64,000 nt of DNA from Myxococcus stipitatus DSM 14675 (GCF_000331735.1 NC_020126.1:310001-374000); one strand, 5' to 3'. Positions 53,105 to 62,564 are shown, counted from the stretch's first letter. The notes: a model not told the origin generated them from the letters alone. Translations and numbers: made by a program.

Positions 53105-55366
53105 ATGCGGAAGCCCTGTCTGCCACGGCGGAGTCTTGGGGCCGTGCTGGCTGTTCTGTGGGGTGTGCTGGGCGCGGGCTGCTCCGGGGCCGGGCCCTCC
53201 GCGGAGCCCCCTGGCCTGGACCTGGTGCTGGGGGAGGACCTCGTCGAGGTCCCTCGGGGCGCCTTGTCCGCGGAGCATGCGGCGCTGCGGAGCAAGGTGG
53301 GGGGAGTGGGGGATGGAGAACGTTCCTTCTACCTGGCCATCCGTCGCAGCGAGCTGTCCCAGCGCTGGTTCTGGTCGGCGACGATGCGGCACTTCTTCCC
53401 GGATGGTGCGGCCTGGGGAATGCCTCGGTTCCTGCGGACCGAGGTGGTGCGGATGAAGGAGTACAACGGCCGGCTCTTCTTCCTCGACGCGCGCGATGGG
53501 CGCCTGCTCGGAGGCAACGAGAAGCCAGACATCCCGCTGGAGGCGTATCCCATCGTGACGGACTACGCCCCGTTCAACCGGCTGCCGGGCTCGGACCAGT
53601 ACGTGCTCTTCGACCCGGCCTCGGGGCTTGGCCGCCTCGGTGTGGCGGGGGACCGGTGGTTCGGGGGGGTGGACTTCCTGATGGAGCACCGCTTCGCCCA
53701 GCGCTTCCGTCGCTTCTCTCAGGGCGTCATGTTCGAAGAGGTCTTCGCCGGGCGCTTGAGCATCCCCGAGGACCGGGACATGTATGCGGAGTACAGCGCC
53801 ACGCGCTTCGTGGGGACGGTGGTGTTGTCGCTGAGCAAGTACCAGGAGGGAGTGGGCTACACCCGGACGCTGCAGCCGCGGCGGCCGTACTACTTCATCA
53901 ACACGGGGCGCCTGGTGTCCGGCACGGGCGAGCGGCAGCGGGAGGTCGTCAAGTGGAACATCCACCGAGGGATGCAGCCCATCCGCTGGTACGTGACTCG
54001 CAATCTGCTGGAGCTGAAGAAGGACCCTCGCTACCAGGACCTCGACCTGGTGGGTGCCATCGAGCGAGGCATCGAGAGCTGGAACGAGGCCTTCGGCTTT
54101 CCTGTCTTCGAGGCGGTCCTGGCGGACGCGTCGATGGACTTCGGGGAGAGCGACAAGAACTTCGCTGTCTTCGACCCGTACATCGAGAATCTCGGCGCGT
54201 TCGCGGACATGGAGGAGAACCCGAACACCGGTGAGCTTCGCCGTGCCCTCTTCGTTTTTGGCGCGGGAAGGCTTGCCCAAGCGGATCGACTCTTCTCGGA
54301 TGACGCCTCGGCGAGAGCGCCTGTCGCCGCGCCCGCCGCGCGCTTGCCTCGCCCCAGGTTGACGTGGGGCGGGCCCGCCAAGGAGGCCTACTGCGAACAG
54401 GAGGGCGCCGACGACTTCACATCAGGGGACCTGGGCGCACTGACGGATGAGGACCGCGCCGCGTGGGCGTCACTCTCCAGGAAGGAGAAGATGGAGCGGT
54501 ACGTCACGCGCCTCGTGATGCATGAGACAGGGCACACGCTGGGGCTCGCGCACAACCTCGCCGGCTCGCTGGCGTATGACGGAACACCCGCGACACCTCG
54601 CACGAGCTCGGTCATGGACCATACGCATGACTTGGACGCCATCCACGTCCTGCGGCCCGGCCCCTTCGACGTGGAGGCCGTGCGCTACTTGTATGGACTG
54701 TCACCGGACCTGCCCACGGGCCTGTTCTGCTCGGAACCGAATCGCGACCCTGCGGGGCGGAGCCCGAAGTGCAGGAGCAGGGACCGCTTCGATGACCCGC
54801 TGACGCGCTTCTACACGCCACTGATGCGCGAAGGGATTGCCCGCATCCTGAGGGGAGAAGGTCCCGACCCGCTGTCCGATTTCGACCTCGGGGGGCCCAG
54901 GGACTTCGTGCGAGGAGGGACGGAGCAGGAGCAGGTGCGCGCCTACAACCTCCTCATGGAGCAGCTCCGCCCTCCGCTCCAGGTTCCCGCGGGACAGGGG
55001 GCCGCGTACGTGGCGCGCGCCAACGCGATGGTCCTGGAGGTCCTGGGGTTCCTCTACGTCGAGGAGCTGTCCCCGTACTACTTCCCCTTTCCGAATCCGC
55101 CGCCCTCCACCCCCGCCTATACCCAGGCCGTGCTCTCGGATGTGAAGGGCATCCTGCTCGACGTGGATGGCGTGCGAGACTTCGCCACGCGTCGGCGGAT
55201 GGTGGAGATGTTGAAAGCCTTCCAGACGCTCACCGCCTATGGCGTGCTCAGGGACTCCCACGCCGAGTTGACGGCCCGGCTCCCTCAGCTCAGCGGCGAG
55301 ACGCTGCTGGGGACCTTGGAGCTGATTGAGCGCATCGAGGTGGCGAACTCGCCTTACTTCCGCTGA
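53105..55366 (+). CDS. large zinc-dependent metalloprotease lipoprotein (DUF4953/DUF5117-like)
   Basis: 753 residues. Signal peptide with lipobox LGAGC (Cys24). About 350 residues of beta-rich N-terminal region (RRPYYFINTGRLVSGTGERQ, VVKWNIHRGMQPIRWYVTRN) lead to the catalytic helix VMHETGHTLGLAHN, which fits HExxHxxGxxH, and SSVMDHTHD as Met-turn. The layout resembles the DUF5117/DUF4953 zinc protease family of Bacteroidetes and myxobacteria. It is probably anchored outside the cell and digests protein. AGGAGG before ATG 53105 fixes the start. Confidence 0.87.
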   Translation: MRKPCLPRRSLGAVLAVLWGVLGAGCSGAGPSAEPPGLDLVLGEDLVEVPRGALSAEHAALRSKVGGVGDGERSFYLAIRRSELSQRWFWSATMRHFFPDGAAWGMPRFLRTEVVRMKEYNGRLFFLDARDGRLLGGNEKPDIPLEAYPIVTDYAPFNRLPGSDQYVLFDPASGLGRLGVAGDRWFGGVDFLMEHRFAQRFRRFSQGVMFEEVFAGRLSIPEDRDMYAEYSATRFVGTVVLSLSKYQEGVGYTRTLQPRRPYYFINTGRLVSGTGERQREVVKWNIHRGMQPIRWYVTRNLLELKKDPRYQDLDLVGAIERGIESWNEAFGFPVFEAVLADASMDFGESDKNFAVFDPYIENLGAFADMEENPNTGELRRALFVFGAGRLAQADRLFSDDASARAPVAAPAARLPRPRLTWGGPAKEAYCEQEGADDFTSGDLGALTDEDRAAWASLSRKEKMERYVTRLVMHETGHTLGLAHNLAGSLAYDGTPATPRTSSVMDHTHDLDAIHVLRPGPFDVEAVRYLYGLSPDLPTGLFCSEPNRDPAGRSPKCRSRDRFDDPLTRFYTPLMREGIARILRGEGPDPLSDFDLGGPRDFVRGGTEQEQVRAYNLLMEQLRPPLQVPAGQGAAYVARANAMVLEVLGFLYVEELSPYYFPFPNPPPSTPAYTQAVLSDVKGILLDVDGVRDFATRRRMVEMLKAFQTLTAYGVLRDSHAELTARLPQLSGETLLGTLELIERIEVANSPYFR

Positions 55367-55379
55367 ACCACCCCGTCGC

Positions 55380-56849
55380 TCACGCGTGCGCGGGCCGCTT
55401 CAGTCGAGGCGGCCCCGCCCGTCGTGTGGGGCCTTGCTCCACGCGTCCCACGTCCTTGGGCAGCAGCACGTACGAGCACAGCGCTCCCAACACGCAGAGG
55501 CCCGCGGATACCCAGAGGGCCTCGCGTGTCCCCGTGAGGAACGCCTCACCCGTCTTGTTCGAGAGTCCTCCCAAGAGCGGCAACAGCGCCACCGCCAGGA
55601 GCCCCGCGATGCGCGCCACCGCGTTGTTCACCCCCGAGGCGATGCCCGCGTGCCGGTCCTCCACCGCGCCCAGCACCACCGCCGTCAGCGGCCCCACCGT
55701 CAGGCTCAAGCCCAGCCCGAGCACCAGGACTCCCGGCAGCACCGTGCCCACGTAGCTCCCGTCCTTTTGCAACCGTGTGAGCAGCGCCATGCCCACGCCC
55801 GCGAGCAGCGGCCCCAGCGTCATCAAGGGCCTCGCGCCGATGCGCCCCGCGAGCCTGCCGACCCACGGCGAGAGCACCAGCAACAACAGCGTGATGGGCA
55901 ACAGCGACGCCCCCGCCGCGAGCGCGGAGTAGCCCAGTTGTTGCTGCAACGCGAGGACGAGCAGGAAGCTCACCCCGCCCAGCGCGAAGTACACCGCGAG
56001 CGTCGTGAGGTTCGCGCCGGAGAACGTCCGTGAGCGGAACAGCCCGAGCGGGAGCATGGGGTTGCGGGCCCGTGCCTCGATGAAGAGGAACGCGGCCAGC
56101 AACATCGCGCCACCCACCGCCGCGAGGATGGACACCGTCGTCCAACCCCGCGCGGGACCCTCGATGAGCGCGTAGATGACGCCACCCAACCCGAGCGCCG
56201 CCGTCACCGAGCCCGCCACGTCCAGCCTGCGCGCGTCCCCCGTGGGCCGGTCATCCGGGACATGTCTCAGCGCCGCCCAGCCCGCGAGCGCGGCCATGGG
56301 CACGTTGAGGAAGAACACCCAGCGCCATGAGCCCACGTCCACGAGCCAGCCACCCAGCAGCGGTCCCAGCGCCGTCGTGACACCCGACAACCCCGCCCAC
56401 GCGGCCACCGCGCGCTGTCGGTCCGCTTCAGGGAAAGATGTGCGCAGGAGCGCGAGGCTTGCGGGCACCAGCATCGCCGCGCCCATCCCCTGACCCGCGC
56501 GGAAGAGGGCGAGCGTCCAGGCGTTCGGCGCCAGGCCACACAGCACGGACAGGGCCGTGAAGGCCACCATGCCCATCAGGAAGACGCGCCGCTGTCCCCA
56601 GGCATCGCCCAGCGCTCCACCCGTCAGCACCAGCGAGCCGAGCGTGAGCAGGTACGCATCCACGGCCCACTGAAGCCCGGCGAGGCCCGTGTGGAGCTCT
56701 CGCCCCAGTGCGGGCAGCGCCACGTTCACCGCTGTCGAGTCCAGGAAGGCCATGCCGCTGCCGAGCACGCTCGCCAGCAGGACGCCGCGCCCTCGTGGGC
56801 TGTCGTAGGAGACGAAGCCGCCGCCCGTGGTGGAAGTGTCGGATGGCAT
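55380..56849 (-). CDS. MFS transporter, DHA2 family
   Basis: 489 residues, about 14 membrane helices. FLDSTAVNVALPALGRELHT, LGDAWGQRRVFLMGM (motif A loop) and AMLVPASLALLRTSFPEADR are typical of EmrB/QacA-type drug:H+ antiporters. It probably exports drugs or a secondary metabolite. ATG at 56849 (MPSDTSTTGGG) is chosen; upstream codons in frame are not membrane-like. It converges on the metalloprotease with 13 bp between stops, and is divergent from the zinc-finger gene. Confidence 0.88.
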   Translation of the reverse strand: MPSDTSTTGGGFVSYDSPRGRGVLLASVLGSGMAFLDSTAVNVALPALGRELHTGLAGLQWAVDAYLLTLGSLVLTGGALGDAWGQRRVFLMGMVAFTALSVLCGLAPNAWTLALFRAGQGMGAAMLVPASLALLRTSFPEADRQRAVAAWAGLSGVTTALGPLLGGWLVDVGSWRWVFFLNVPMAALAGWAALRHVPDDRPTGDARRLDVAGSVTAALGLGGVIYALIEGPARGWTTVSILAAVGGAMLLAAFLFIEARARNPMLPLGLFRSRTFSGANLTTLAVYFALGGVSFLLVLALQQQLGYSALAAGASLLPITLLLLVLSPWVGRLAGRIGARPLMTLGPLLAGVGMALLTRLQKDGSYVGTVLPGVLVLGLGLSLTVGPLTAVVLGAVEDRHAGIASGVNNAVARIAGLLAVALLPLLGGLSNKTGEAFLTGTREALWVSAGLCVLGALCSYVLLPKDVGRVEQGPTRRAGPPRLKRPAHA

Positions 56850-57012
56850 ACGGCTCAACCGTGGGGCGTGCGTCTCCGCCGCGCTACTCCCGTACACAGG
56901 CGCGCCCTGGCTCGCGAGGGCCTGGCCGCACGTCCGCATGGTTCCTGGATGCGCGTGACGCGGATGCACACCCTGTCCGCGGACGATGGGTCCTCTTTCC
57001 AGGAGCAGCGCG

Positions 57013-57306
57013 ATGGCGACCGAGTGCAAGCACATCGAACAGGCGGGAAACCCCGAGCCACGCACCAACGGCTGTGAGGAGTGTCTGAAGATGGGCGCGC
57101 AGTGGGTCCATCTCCGGCGCTGTCTCGAGTGCGGCCACGTCGGATGCTGTGACTCGTCCCCCAACAAACACGCGACCAAGCACTTCCACCAGACGAAGCA
57201 CCCCGTCGTTCAGTCCTTCGAGCCCGGTGAGACGTGGGTGTGGTGCTTCGAGGACCGAATCTTCATGGAGGACCGTCCCGAGCAGGGGGATTCGGCTCGC
57301 ATCTGA
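57013..57306 (+). CDS. UBP-type zinc finger protein
   Basis: 97 residues that are little more than a ZnF-UBP domain: CKHIEQAG, NGCEECLKMGAQWVHLRRCLECGHVGCCDSSPNKHATKHFHQTKHPVVQSFEPG and WVWCFED supply the Cys/His ligands. In eukaryotes this domain binds the ubiquitin C-terminus; bacterial stand-alone copies have no known partner. AGGAGC before ATG 57013 supports the start. Its 3' end overlaps the GspG-like gene on the other strand by 44 bp. Confidence 0.9.
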   Translation: MATECKHIEQAGNPEPRTNGCEECLKMGAQWVHLRRCLECGHVGCCDSSPNKHATKHFHQTKHPVVQSFEPGETWVWCFEDRIFMEDRPEQGDSARI

Positions 57307-57733
57307 GCAGGGCTTGGGTGACAGGGTCGACGTCGCAGCGGAGGACGATGTCCTTGTCCTCCCCGTCACCTCCGAGAACGCCGTCCGCTCCGAGGGACCC
57401 CAACTCCAGCGTCCCTCCTCGGAGCGAATACAGATACGGATTGCTCCACGGCTCATCGGGCAGCTTCTCCAGGACTCCCTGGTCGATGAGGGGCTGGAGC
57501 CCCTCGTCGCTCGTGGGGAGTCGCCCCGTGCGCGATTGATACAGCCGCAGGGCATCGTGGAGGTGCTCCAGGTCGATGCCCGCGCGCTCTGCCTTCATCT
57601 CCAAGTTGCTGAGGGGGCAGACGGCCAGGGCCATCAGCCCGAGAAGGAGCGTGAACGGGGTGAGGACGAGCAGCGCCTTCGAGGCCTCCTCGAGCGCGGG
57701 GACCAACGGCCTTCGTGCGGGATTCGCATTCAT
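57263..57733 (-). CDS. GspG-like pseudopilin with non-canonical N-terminus
   Basis: 156 residues. Residues 58-140 match the C-terminal domain of the type II secretion major pseudopilin: LHDALRLYQSRTGRLPTSDE, LEKLPDEPWSNPYLYSLRGG and LGSLGADGVLGGDGEDKDI (calcium-loop region). The N-terminus has a membrane helix (LVLTPFTLLLGLMALAV) but not the usual GFTLIE prepilin peptidase site. It is therefore probably a membrane-anchored relative rather than a processed pseudopilin. No other T2SS gene is near. Confidence 0.78.
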   Translation of the reverse strand: MNANPARRPLVPALEEASKALLVLTPFTLLLGLMALAVCPLSNLEMKAERAGIDLEHLHDALRLYQSRTGRLPTSDEGLQPLIDQGVLEKLPDEPWSNPYLYSLRGGTLELGSLGADGVLGGDGEDKDIVLRCDVDPVTQALLRCEPNPPARDGPP

Positions 57734-57782
57734 GTGCGACTCCGCGTTTCAAGCCGTGTGCCTGTCTTGCCTCACAGGGACG

Positions 57783-57806
57783 CGGCCTCGCGCGTCCGCG
57801 AGGCCG
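57783..57806 (-). terminator. 10-bp hairpin upstream of the GspG-like gene
   Basis: CGGCCTCGCG (57783-57792) pairs with CGCGAGGCCG (57797-57806) around the tetraloop CGTC. It may be a second terminator for the protease operon or a leader structure of the GspG-like gene. Confidence 0.5.
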
Positions 57807-57855
57807 GTGTCATCCCGTCACTCGCGAGTCATCACTCCGGCCGCGATGACAGACA

Positions 57856-57884
57856 CGGCTCCGGGCCTCTCGGACCCGGAGCCG
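57856..57884 (-). terminator. terminator of the tandem protease genes
   Basis: CGGCTCCGGG (57856-57865) pairs perfectly with CCCGGAGCCG (57875-57884), loop 9 nt, 4 bp after the protease stop on the minus strand; TGTCTGTC follows. Confidence 0.7.
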
Positions 57885-57888
57885 GAGG

Positions 57889-58803
57889 TCACGCCGCGAC
57901 GGGCTCGTTGCGCGGGCGGGTGCGCGCGGAGACCTGCTTGCGGCGGCTCTTGCGCATCACGTCCAACGACACCTCTTCGTCCGTGGCCAGGGCCATCAGC
58001 CGCTGGAGGTCATCCACGCTGCTCACCGGGCGACGGTTGATGGCCAGGAGCAGGTCCTCCGGCTGGAGCCCCGCGTCGTCCGCGGGGGTTCCGCTCTGCA
58101 CGCGGATGACTCGCACCGCTCGCGGCTGACCGGCCTCGCGCGCCTGCTCCGTGTCCAGGTTCACCGCCACCGCCGCGATGCCGAGGAACCGCCGCTCCAC
58201 CTTCCCGCGCTGGATGAGCAGGCTGGCCACCCACGCCGCCGTGGTGGCGCTCACCGCGAAGCCGATGCCCTGTGCATACGGCAGCACCAGCGTGTTGAGC
58301 CCCACCACCTCGCCGCGCGTGTTGATGAGCGGCCCCCCGGAGTTGCCCGGGTTGATGGCCGCGTCCGTCTGGAGCATGCCCTCCAGGATGACGCCGTCGG
58401 GCAGCGTGACGCTGCGGTTGACCGCGCTCACCACCCCCATCGCCACCGACTGCTCCAGCCGGAAGGGATTGCCGATGGCCATGACGAGCTGCCCCACGCG
58501 CACCGTCTCCGGCGCCGCCAGCGGAAGCGTGGGGAAGTTCGTCCCCTCCGCGCGCACCACCGCGAGGTCCGTGGCCGCATCTCCGCCGACCAGCGAGCCT
58601 CGCAGCTCCTCGCCGTTGGACAACTGCACCGTCAGCTTGCGAGTGCCACGCATCACGACGTGGCGATTGGTGAGGACGTAGCCGTCCGGGGTGAGGAAGA
58701 GGCCGGTGCCGTGGCCTCGCGCGTGCTCCACGCCCACCACCGCGGGCGCGGCGCGGGCGACGAGGGTCTCCAGGTCATCCGAGAACTGTTGCAGCAGCTT
58801 CAT
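57889..58803 (-). CDS. HtrA/DegP-like serine protease with PDZ domain, no signal peptide
   Basis: 304 residues. The trypsin-like domain (about 20-195) has the full triad: LTNRHVV (His), GDAATDLAVV (Asp) and NPGNSGGPLI (Ser). A PDZ domain follows (RVQSGTPADDAGLQPEDLLL). The N-terminus MKLLQQFSDDLETLVARAAP has no signal or membrane helix, so unlike DegP it appears cytoplasmic. GAGGAGAC before ATG 58803 is a good ribosome binding site. It lies 20 bp after a paralogous protease gene and is surely in the same operon. Confidence 0.9.
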   Translation of the reverse strand: MKLLQQFSDDLETLVARAAPAVVGVEHARGHGTGLFLTPDGYVLTNRHVVMRGTRKLTVQLSNGEELRGSLVGGDAATDLAVVRAEGTNFPTLPLAAPETVRVGQLVMAIGNPFRLEQSVAMGVVSAVNRSVTLPDGVILEGMLQTDAAINPGNSGGPLINTRGEVVGLNTLVLPYAQGIGFAVSATTAAWVASLLIQRGKVERRFLGIAAVAVNLDTEQAREAGQPRAVRVIRVQSGTPADDAGLQPEDLLLAINRRPVSSVDDLQRLMALATDEEVSLDVMRKSRRKQVSARTRPRNEPVAA

Positions 58804-58823
58804 GGTGTCTCCTCGCTCCTTCC

Positions 58824-59723
58824 TCACGAACGCTTGCCCACCGTGACGGAGACCTCGCGCACCTCGCCGGCGCGCAGCACGCGCGCCTGGACGGTGGTGC
58901 CCACCTTCTCGTCACCCAGGTAGCCGAGCAGGTCCTCCACGCCCGTCAGCGACTGGCCGCCCAGGCTCACCAGCACGTCCCCGAGCAGCAGCCCGGCCCG
59001 CTGCGCGGGGCCCTCCGGGTCCACCGAGACGAAGATGAGCCCTGCTTCCGTGCCGGCCGCCGCCCACTGGTGCTGGGGCAGCTTCACCGGATAGGCGCCC
59101 ACGCCCAGGTAGCCTCGGCGGATGCCCCCGTGCTCGCGCAGCGAGGCCGTCACGCGCGTCAGCGTGTCATGCGGGATGACCACCGCCGCGGTGCGAGAGA
59201 AGGCCGCGGTGAGCAGGCCCACCAGGCGGCCCTCCGTGTCCACCAGCGCGCCACCGGAGAAGCCCGGAGGCAGGTCCGCGTCGGTTTCGAGATACCGGTC
59301 CACGCGTCCCCCCGCGTGGGTGCGCCAGCCCTCGCCATGGGTGCTCACCATGCCGAGCGTCGCGCGAGCCGTGCGCCCCGGCCGCGCCACCGTGACGACG
59401 AGGTGCCCCACCTTCACGCCATCGAGCGGGGCCTGGGACAGTGGGACGAGGCCGGACGCGTCGACCTTGAGCAGGGCGACGTCGGTGCTGGTGTCTCGGC
59501 CGACGAGCTCGGCGGACACGGTGCGGCCGTCGGACAGGCCCACCTGGAGGTGGCCCTCATGCTCGACGGCGTGGCTGGTGGTGAGGATGAGGCCGTCCGC
59601 GCTCCAGACGAGCCCGGTGGTGCCGTGGCGTCGGCGGGCGTCGACGCGGACGACGCTCGGTGAGGTGCGCTCCACCACGGAGGCGAGAGACTGCGAGAGA
59701 GAGGAGAGAAGGTCGGCGGACAT
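58824..59723 (-). CDS. HtrA-like serine protease paralogue with PDZ domain, no signal peptide
   Basis: 299 residues. Same architecture as the next gene: His in LTTSHAVEHEG, Asp in GRDTSTDVALLKVD and Ser in LPPGFSGGALVDT, then a PDZ domain (VSVDPEGPAQRAGLLLGDVLV). The active-site Ser context is GFSGG instead of the usual GNSGG. The N-terminus MSADLLSSLSQSLASVVERT shows no export signal. The overall similarity to its neighbour suggests tandem duplication followed by divergence. Confidence 0.88.
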   Translation of the reverse strand: MSADLLSSLSQSLASVVERTSPSVVRVDARRRHGTTGLVWSADGLILTTSHAVEHEGHLQVGLSDGRTVSAELVGRDTSTDVALLKVDASGLVPLSQAPLDGVKVGHLVVTVARPGRTARATLGMVSTHGEGWRTHAGGRVDRYLETDADLPPGFSGGALVDTEGRLVGLLTAAFSRTAAVVIPHDTLTRVTASLREHGGIRRGYLGVGAYPVKLPQHQWAAAGTEAGLIFVSVDPEGPAQRAGLLLGDVLVSLGGQSLTGVEDLLGYLGDEKVGTTVQARVLRAGEVREVSVTVGKRS

Positions 59724-59796
59724 GGGCGTGTTCCTTTCGAGGGGAAGCTAAAGACCTCGAAGGCGCGCCACATCGGCGGATCGGGCAGGACCGACA

Positions 59797-59814
59797 CCTG
59801 CCCGTTCGGGCAGG
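59797..59814 (-). terminator. hairpin after the TIG-repeat lipoprotein
   Basis: CCTGCCC (59797-59803) pairs with GGGCAGG (59808-59814) around a tetraloop, 5 bp after the lipoprotein stop on the minus strand. No T-tract. Confidence 0.5.
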
Positions 59815-59819
59815 CAGGG

Positions 59820-62564
59820 CTACTCCACGACGACCCGAATGGGCAGGGACGTGCCGCCGCCCGGTGGAGGTGTCTCTATCGTGACCTCCACCACCCCCGG
59901 CTCCGCGACGGCGGAGGCGGGGAGGTCGACCTCGAAGACGTCGGCGTCGTGGGCGCCCGCCACGGGCTCGAGGCTCATCTTCAGCCCCTTCCAGTGCAAC
60001 AGGCTGGAGGGGTGGAACCTCTTGCCGTGGACTCGCAGCTTCAGGAGCGGGGCTCCCACCGTGGCGGTCATGGGCTCGAGCTTCGTCAACAGCGGAGCCG
60101 GGCGCTCGGAGACCACGTTGAGGAGCGCGGCGGGAGAGACCCCACCTCCTTCCGCGATGCGCGACACCGTGACGTCGCGGACTCCCGGCCCATCCACCGT
60201 GAGGAGATAGGCGCTGAACCTTCCGTCCGACGAGGGCGGGCTCTGCCGGAGCGGGAGGGAGTAGGGACCCAGGCCCACGGTCGCGCGGGAGGCTCGCTCC
60301 GACTCCGGCGCCCAGAAGAAGTCCTGCCCCTGGAGCTGGAAGTCCTGCTGGGCGTTGCGCGTCCAGGCGGCGCCCTGGGAGAGCACTCCCGGACTCAGCG
60401 CGAGGAGCCGTGGAATCCGTGCCGCGTGGATGTACAGGTAGACGGGGGCACTCTTGCGTCCCGCGACATAGCCGTGGACCTCGAGGATGCCTTCCGTGTT
60501 CCGTTCCGCGGGGCTGAGCAGGAAGGTGTTGCCGCCGAGGATGGGGCGCTCCACGCCGTTCACGAAGAGCGAGGAGAGGGCGGACTCGCCCGTGTTCGCC
60601 AGCGTGAAGCGGACCACGCCATCCCGCGTCGCGGAGCTCGCGCCGACGTCCAGGTTGCCGGGCTGGAGCGAGAGCGTGGGCTCCAGCCCCGAGGTGAGGA
60701 CGAGGCTCCTCGCGCGACTCTCTCCGCCGCCGGGGCCCGGTGTGAAGACCGTCACCCGCACGGCGCCGCGGGTCCGCGCCAGCTCCGCGGGGATGTCGGC
60801 CTCCAGCAGGGACCGCTCCCCAGCGCCCGCCATGCAGGGGGTGCTGGCGCACCGCCATTGAGTGGGCAGGGCCTGTCCATCCCACCGGACGACCGACACG
60901 GGGCTGAAGCCTTGTCCCAGCAGCTTGATGCGCACGGGGGCCTCGCGGACCGGGAAGGTCTCGCCCCCCTCGGGGCCCTGTATCGCCTCGATGGACGGCA
61001 TGGGGCGCTGCACGTGCACCGCGAGCAACAGCGGGAGCGACGTGCCACCTCCGGGCGCGGGGGTTCGCACGGTGACGGTGCGGACGCCCGCGCGCTCCAC
61101 GTCCCAGGGGATGAGGTCCGTGCTCAGCTTCGAGGCGCTGAGGACCCGGGTGGGGCGCGCCTCTCCATCGACGAGGACGACGGACTGGGCGGTGAAGGAA
61201 TCACCTTCGATGTGCAGCTCGCCCGGCGCATCACCGACGGCCAGCACCGACGGCTCGAGCGAGGAGGCGAAGGGCGCGGGGGACTCCTCGACCACCTGGA
61301 CGAAGAGCGGCGTGGACTCGGCGCCGTCGAAGGTGCGCTTCACCTGGAGGGAGATGACCCCGGGTTGTGTCAGCAGTGCGTCGGGGACCTGGAGGGTCCA
61401 GACGCCCGCGTCGGTCCTCTCGCTGAAGGACTCGGGGCCCAGGGGGGTGCCATTCCACAGCACGGTCTGTTGCCCGCGCTCGCCGAATCCTTCTCCGCGC
61501 AGCTCGAGGGAGGTGTTCGTGGACCGGACGCGGACCCAGGGAGGAGACAGGCTGTACAGCACCGGCGCGGTCCTCACGGGAAGCGGGTGGCTCGCGGAGG
61601 TCATGGGGCCCTGGGCGCTGGGGCTCTCCAGGGTCAACGAGATGGTGGTGGCCTCCTGTCGCGCCTCGAGGGGCAGCTCCGCGCGGAGGTGCTTCCCATC
61701 GGCCTGCCGGGTGGTGACCAGGGGCCTGCCGTTCCACTTCACCACGGTGTTGGCGCGCAGGTGCGCTCCCCTCACCAGGAGGGCATCGGTCTTGGCCGGC
61801 CCCGCCTTGCCCTGGTGCAGGTCCACGGCGTTCAGGGAAGGGGGCCACACCCCGATGAGCGTTGGCGTGGGCGACGACACCGTGAGGGGGAGCGCCGCCG
61901 TCGTGAGGTCGGGGCGCCCGCGCAGCTCGACGTGGAGCAGGGTCTGCTCCGGGGTGGCGCCCAGGGCGGCGGGCGGCAGCTCCACCGTGCCCTCGAAGGG
62001 CGTGGTCAACACGAGCGGATAGCGGCCGCCTCGGAAGACGACCTCGCTGCCGTTGACCAGGTTCTCACCGCTCACGATGACGCGGACGGGCTCCGAGGGC
62101 TCCGACTCGAGTGTCCGCGGATGGAGGGCGAAGAGGATGGGCGTGGGGTCGATGACCCGCGCGAATGGAGACCGGGCTCCTCCCGGGAAGCCAGGGGTGC
62201 TCGGCGGAATCCTCACTTCGAGCAGGGACGGCGTCGGCTGGGCGCGGAGCATGCGAGGGATGGTCACCCGCAGCTCCGTGCCGCTGACGAACCGGGTCTG
62301 GAGGGCCTGGTTGTCGAGGTAGGCGACGCATCGGGAGCTGAAGCCCGAGCCGAGCACCTGGACGGACAGCTCCGCGAAGATGGCGTCCACCACCGCGACT
62401 TCGCCCACGGAGATGGGCGGCAGCATCACCGGGGGGATGTGGGGCTGCGGCACCTCGGTGTCCGGGTTCTCGGGCGGCAGCGGGGGCGGTTGGCTCAGCC
62501 CCGGCCCGCATGCACACAGCGCCCCCAGCAAGCACAACCCGAGTCTCATCCACGCCTGCCGCAT
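59820..62564 (-). CDS. large TIG/IPT-repeat lipoprotein
   Basis: 914 residues. Signal peptide MRQAWMRLGLCLLGALCAC with a lipobox-like end; the mature protein is Pro-rich at first and then a chain of about eight TIG/IPT-like immunoglobulin units. Each unit has a pattern like PxLxxLxPxxxxxG followed by GxGF and a V/A-VxWNGxPL strand pair (e.g. LRGEGFGERGQQTVLWNGTPL; KLLGQGFSPVSVVRWDGQAL). It is probably a surface or periplasmic adhesin-like protein. CAGGGGAGCAGCGG before ATG 62564 supports the start. A homologue lies directly upstream. Confidence 0.82.
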   Translation of the reverse strand: MRQAWMRLGLCLLGALCACGPGLSQPPPLPPENPDTEVPQPHIPPVMLPPISVGEVAVVDAIFAELSVQVLGSGFSSRCVAYLDNQALQTRFVSGTELRVTIPRMLRAQPTPSLLEVRIPPSTPGFPGGARSPFARVIDPTPILFALHPRTLESEPSEPVRVIVSGENLVNGSEVVFRGGRYPLVLTTPFEGTVELPPAALGATPEQTLLHVELRGRPDLTTAALPLTVSSPTPTLIGVWPPSLNAVDLHQGKAGPAKTDALLVRGAHLRANTVVKWNGRPLVTTRQADGKHLRAELPLEARQEATTISLTLESPSAQGPMTSASHPLPVRTAPVLYSLSPPWVRVRSTNTSLELRGEGFGERGQQTVLWNGTPLGPESFSERTDAGVWTLQVPDALLTQPGVISLQVKRTFDGAESTPLFVQVVEESPAPFASSLEPSVLAVGDAPGELHIEGDSFTAQSVVLVDGEARPTRVLSASKLSTDLIPWDVERAGVRTVTVRTPAPGGGTSLPLLLAVHVQRPMPSIEAIQGPEGGETFPVREAPVRIKLLGQGFSPVSVVRWDGQALPTQWRCASTPCMAGAGERSLLEADIPAELARTRGAVRVTVFTPGPGGGESRARSLVLTSGLEPTLSLQPGNLDVGASSATRDGVVRFTLANTGESALSSLFVNGVERPILGGNTFLLSPAERNTEGILEVHGYVAGRKSAPVYLYIHAARIPRLLALSPGVLSQGAAWTRNAQQDFQLQGQDFFWAPESERASRATVGLGPYSLPLRQSPPSSDGRFSAYLLTVDGPGVRDVTVSRIAEGGGVSPAALLNVVSERPAPLLTKLEPMTATVGAPLLKLRVHGKRFHPSSLLHWKGLKMSLEPVAGAHDADVFEVDLPASAVAEPGVVEVTIETPPPGGGTSLPIRVVVE

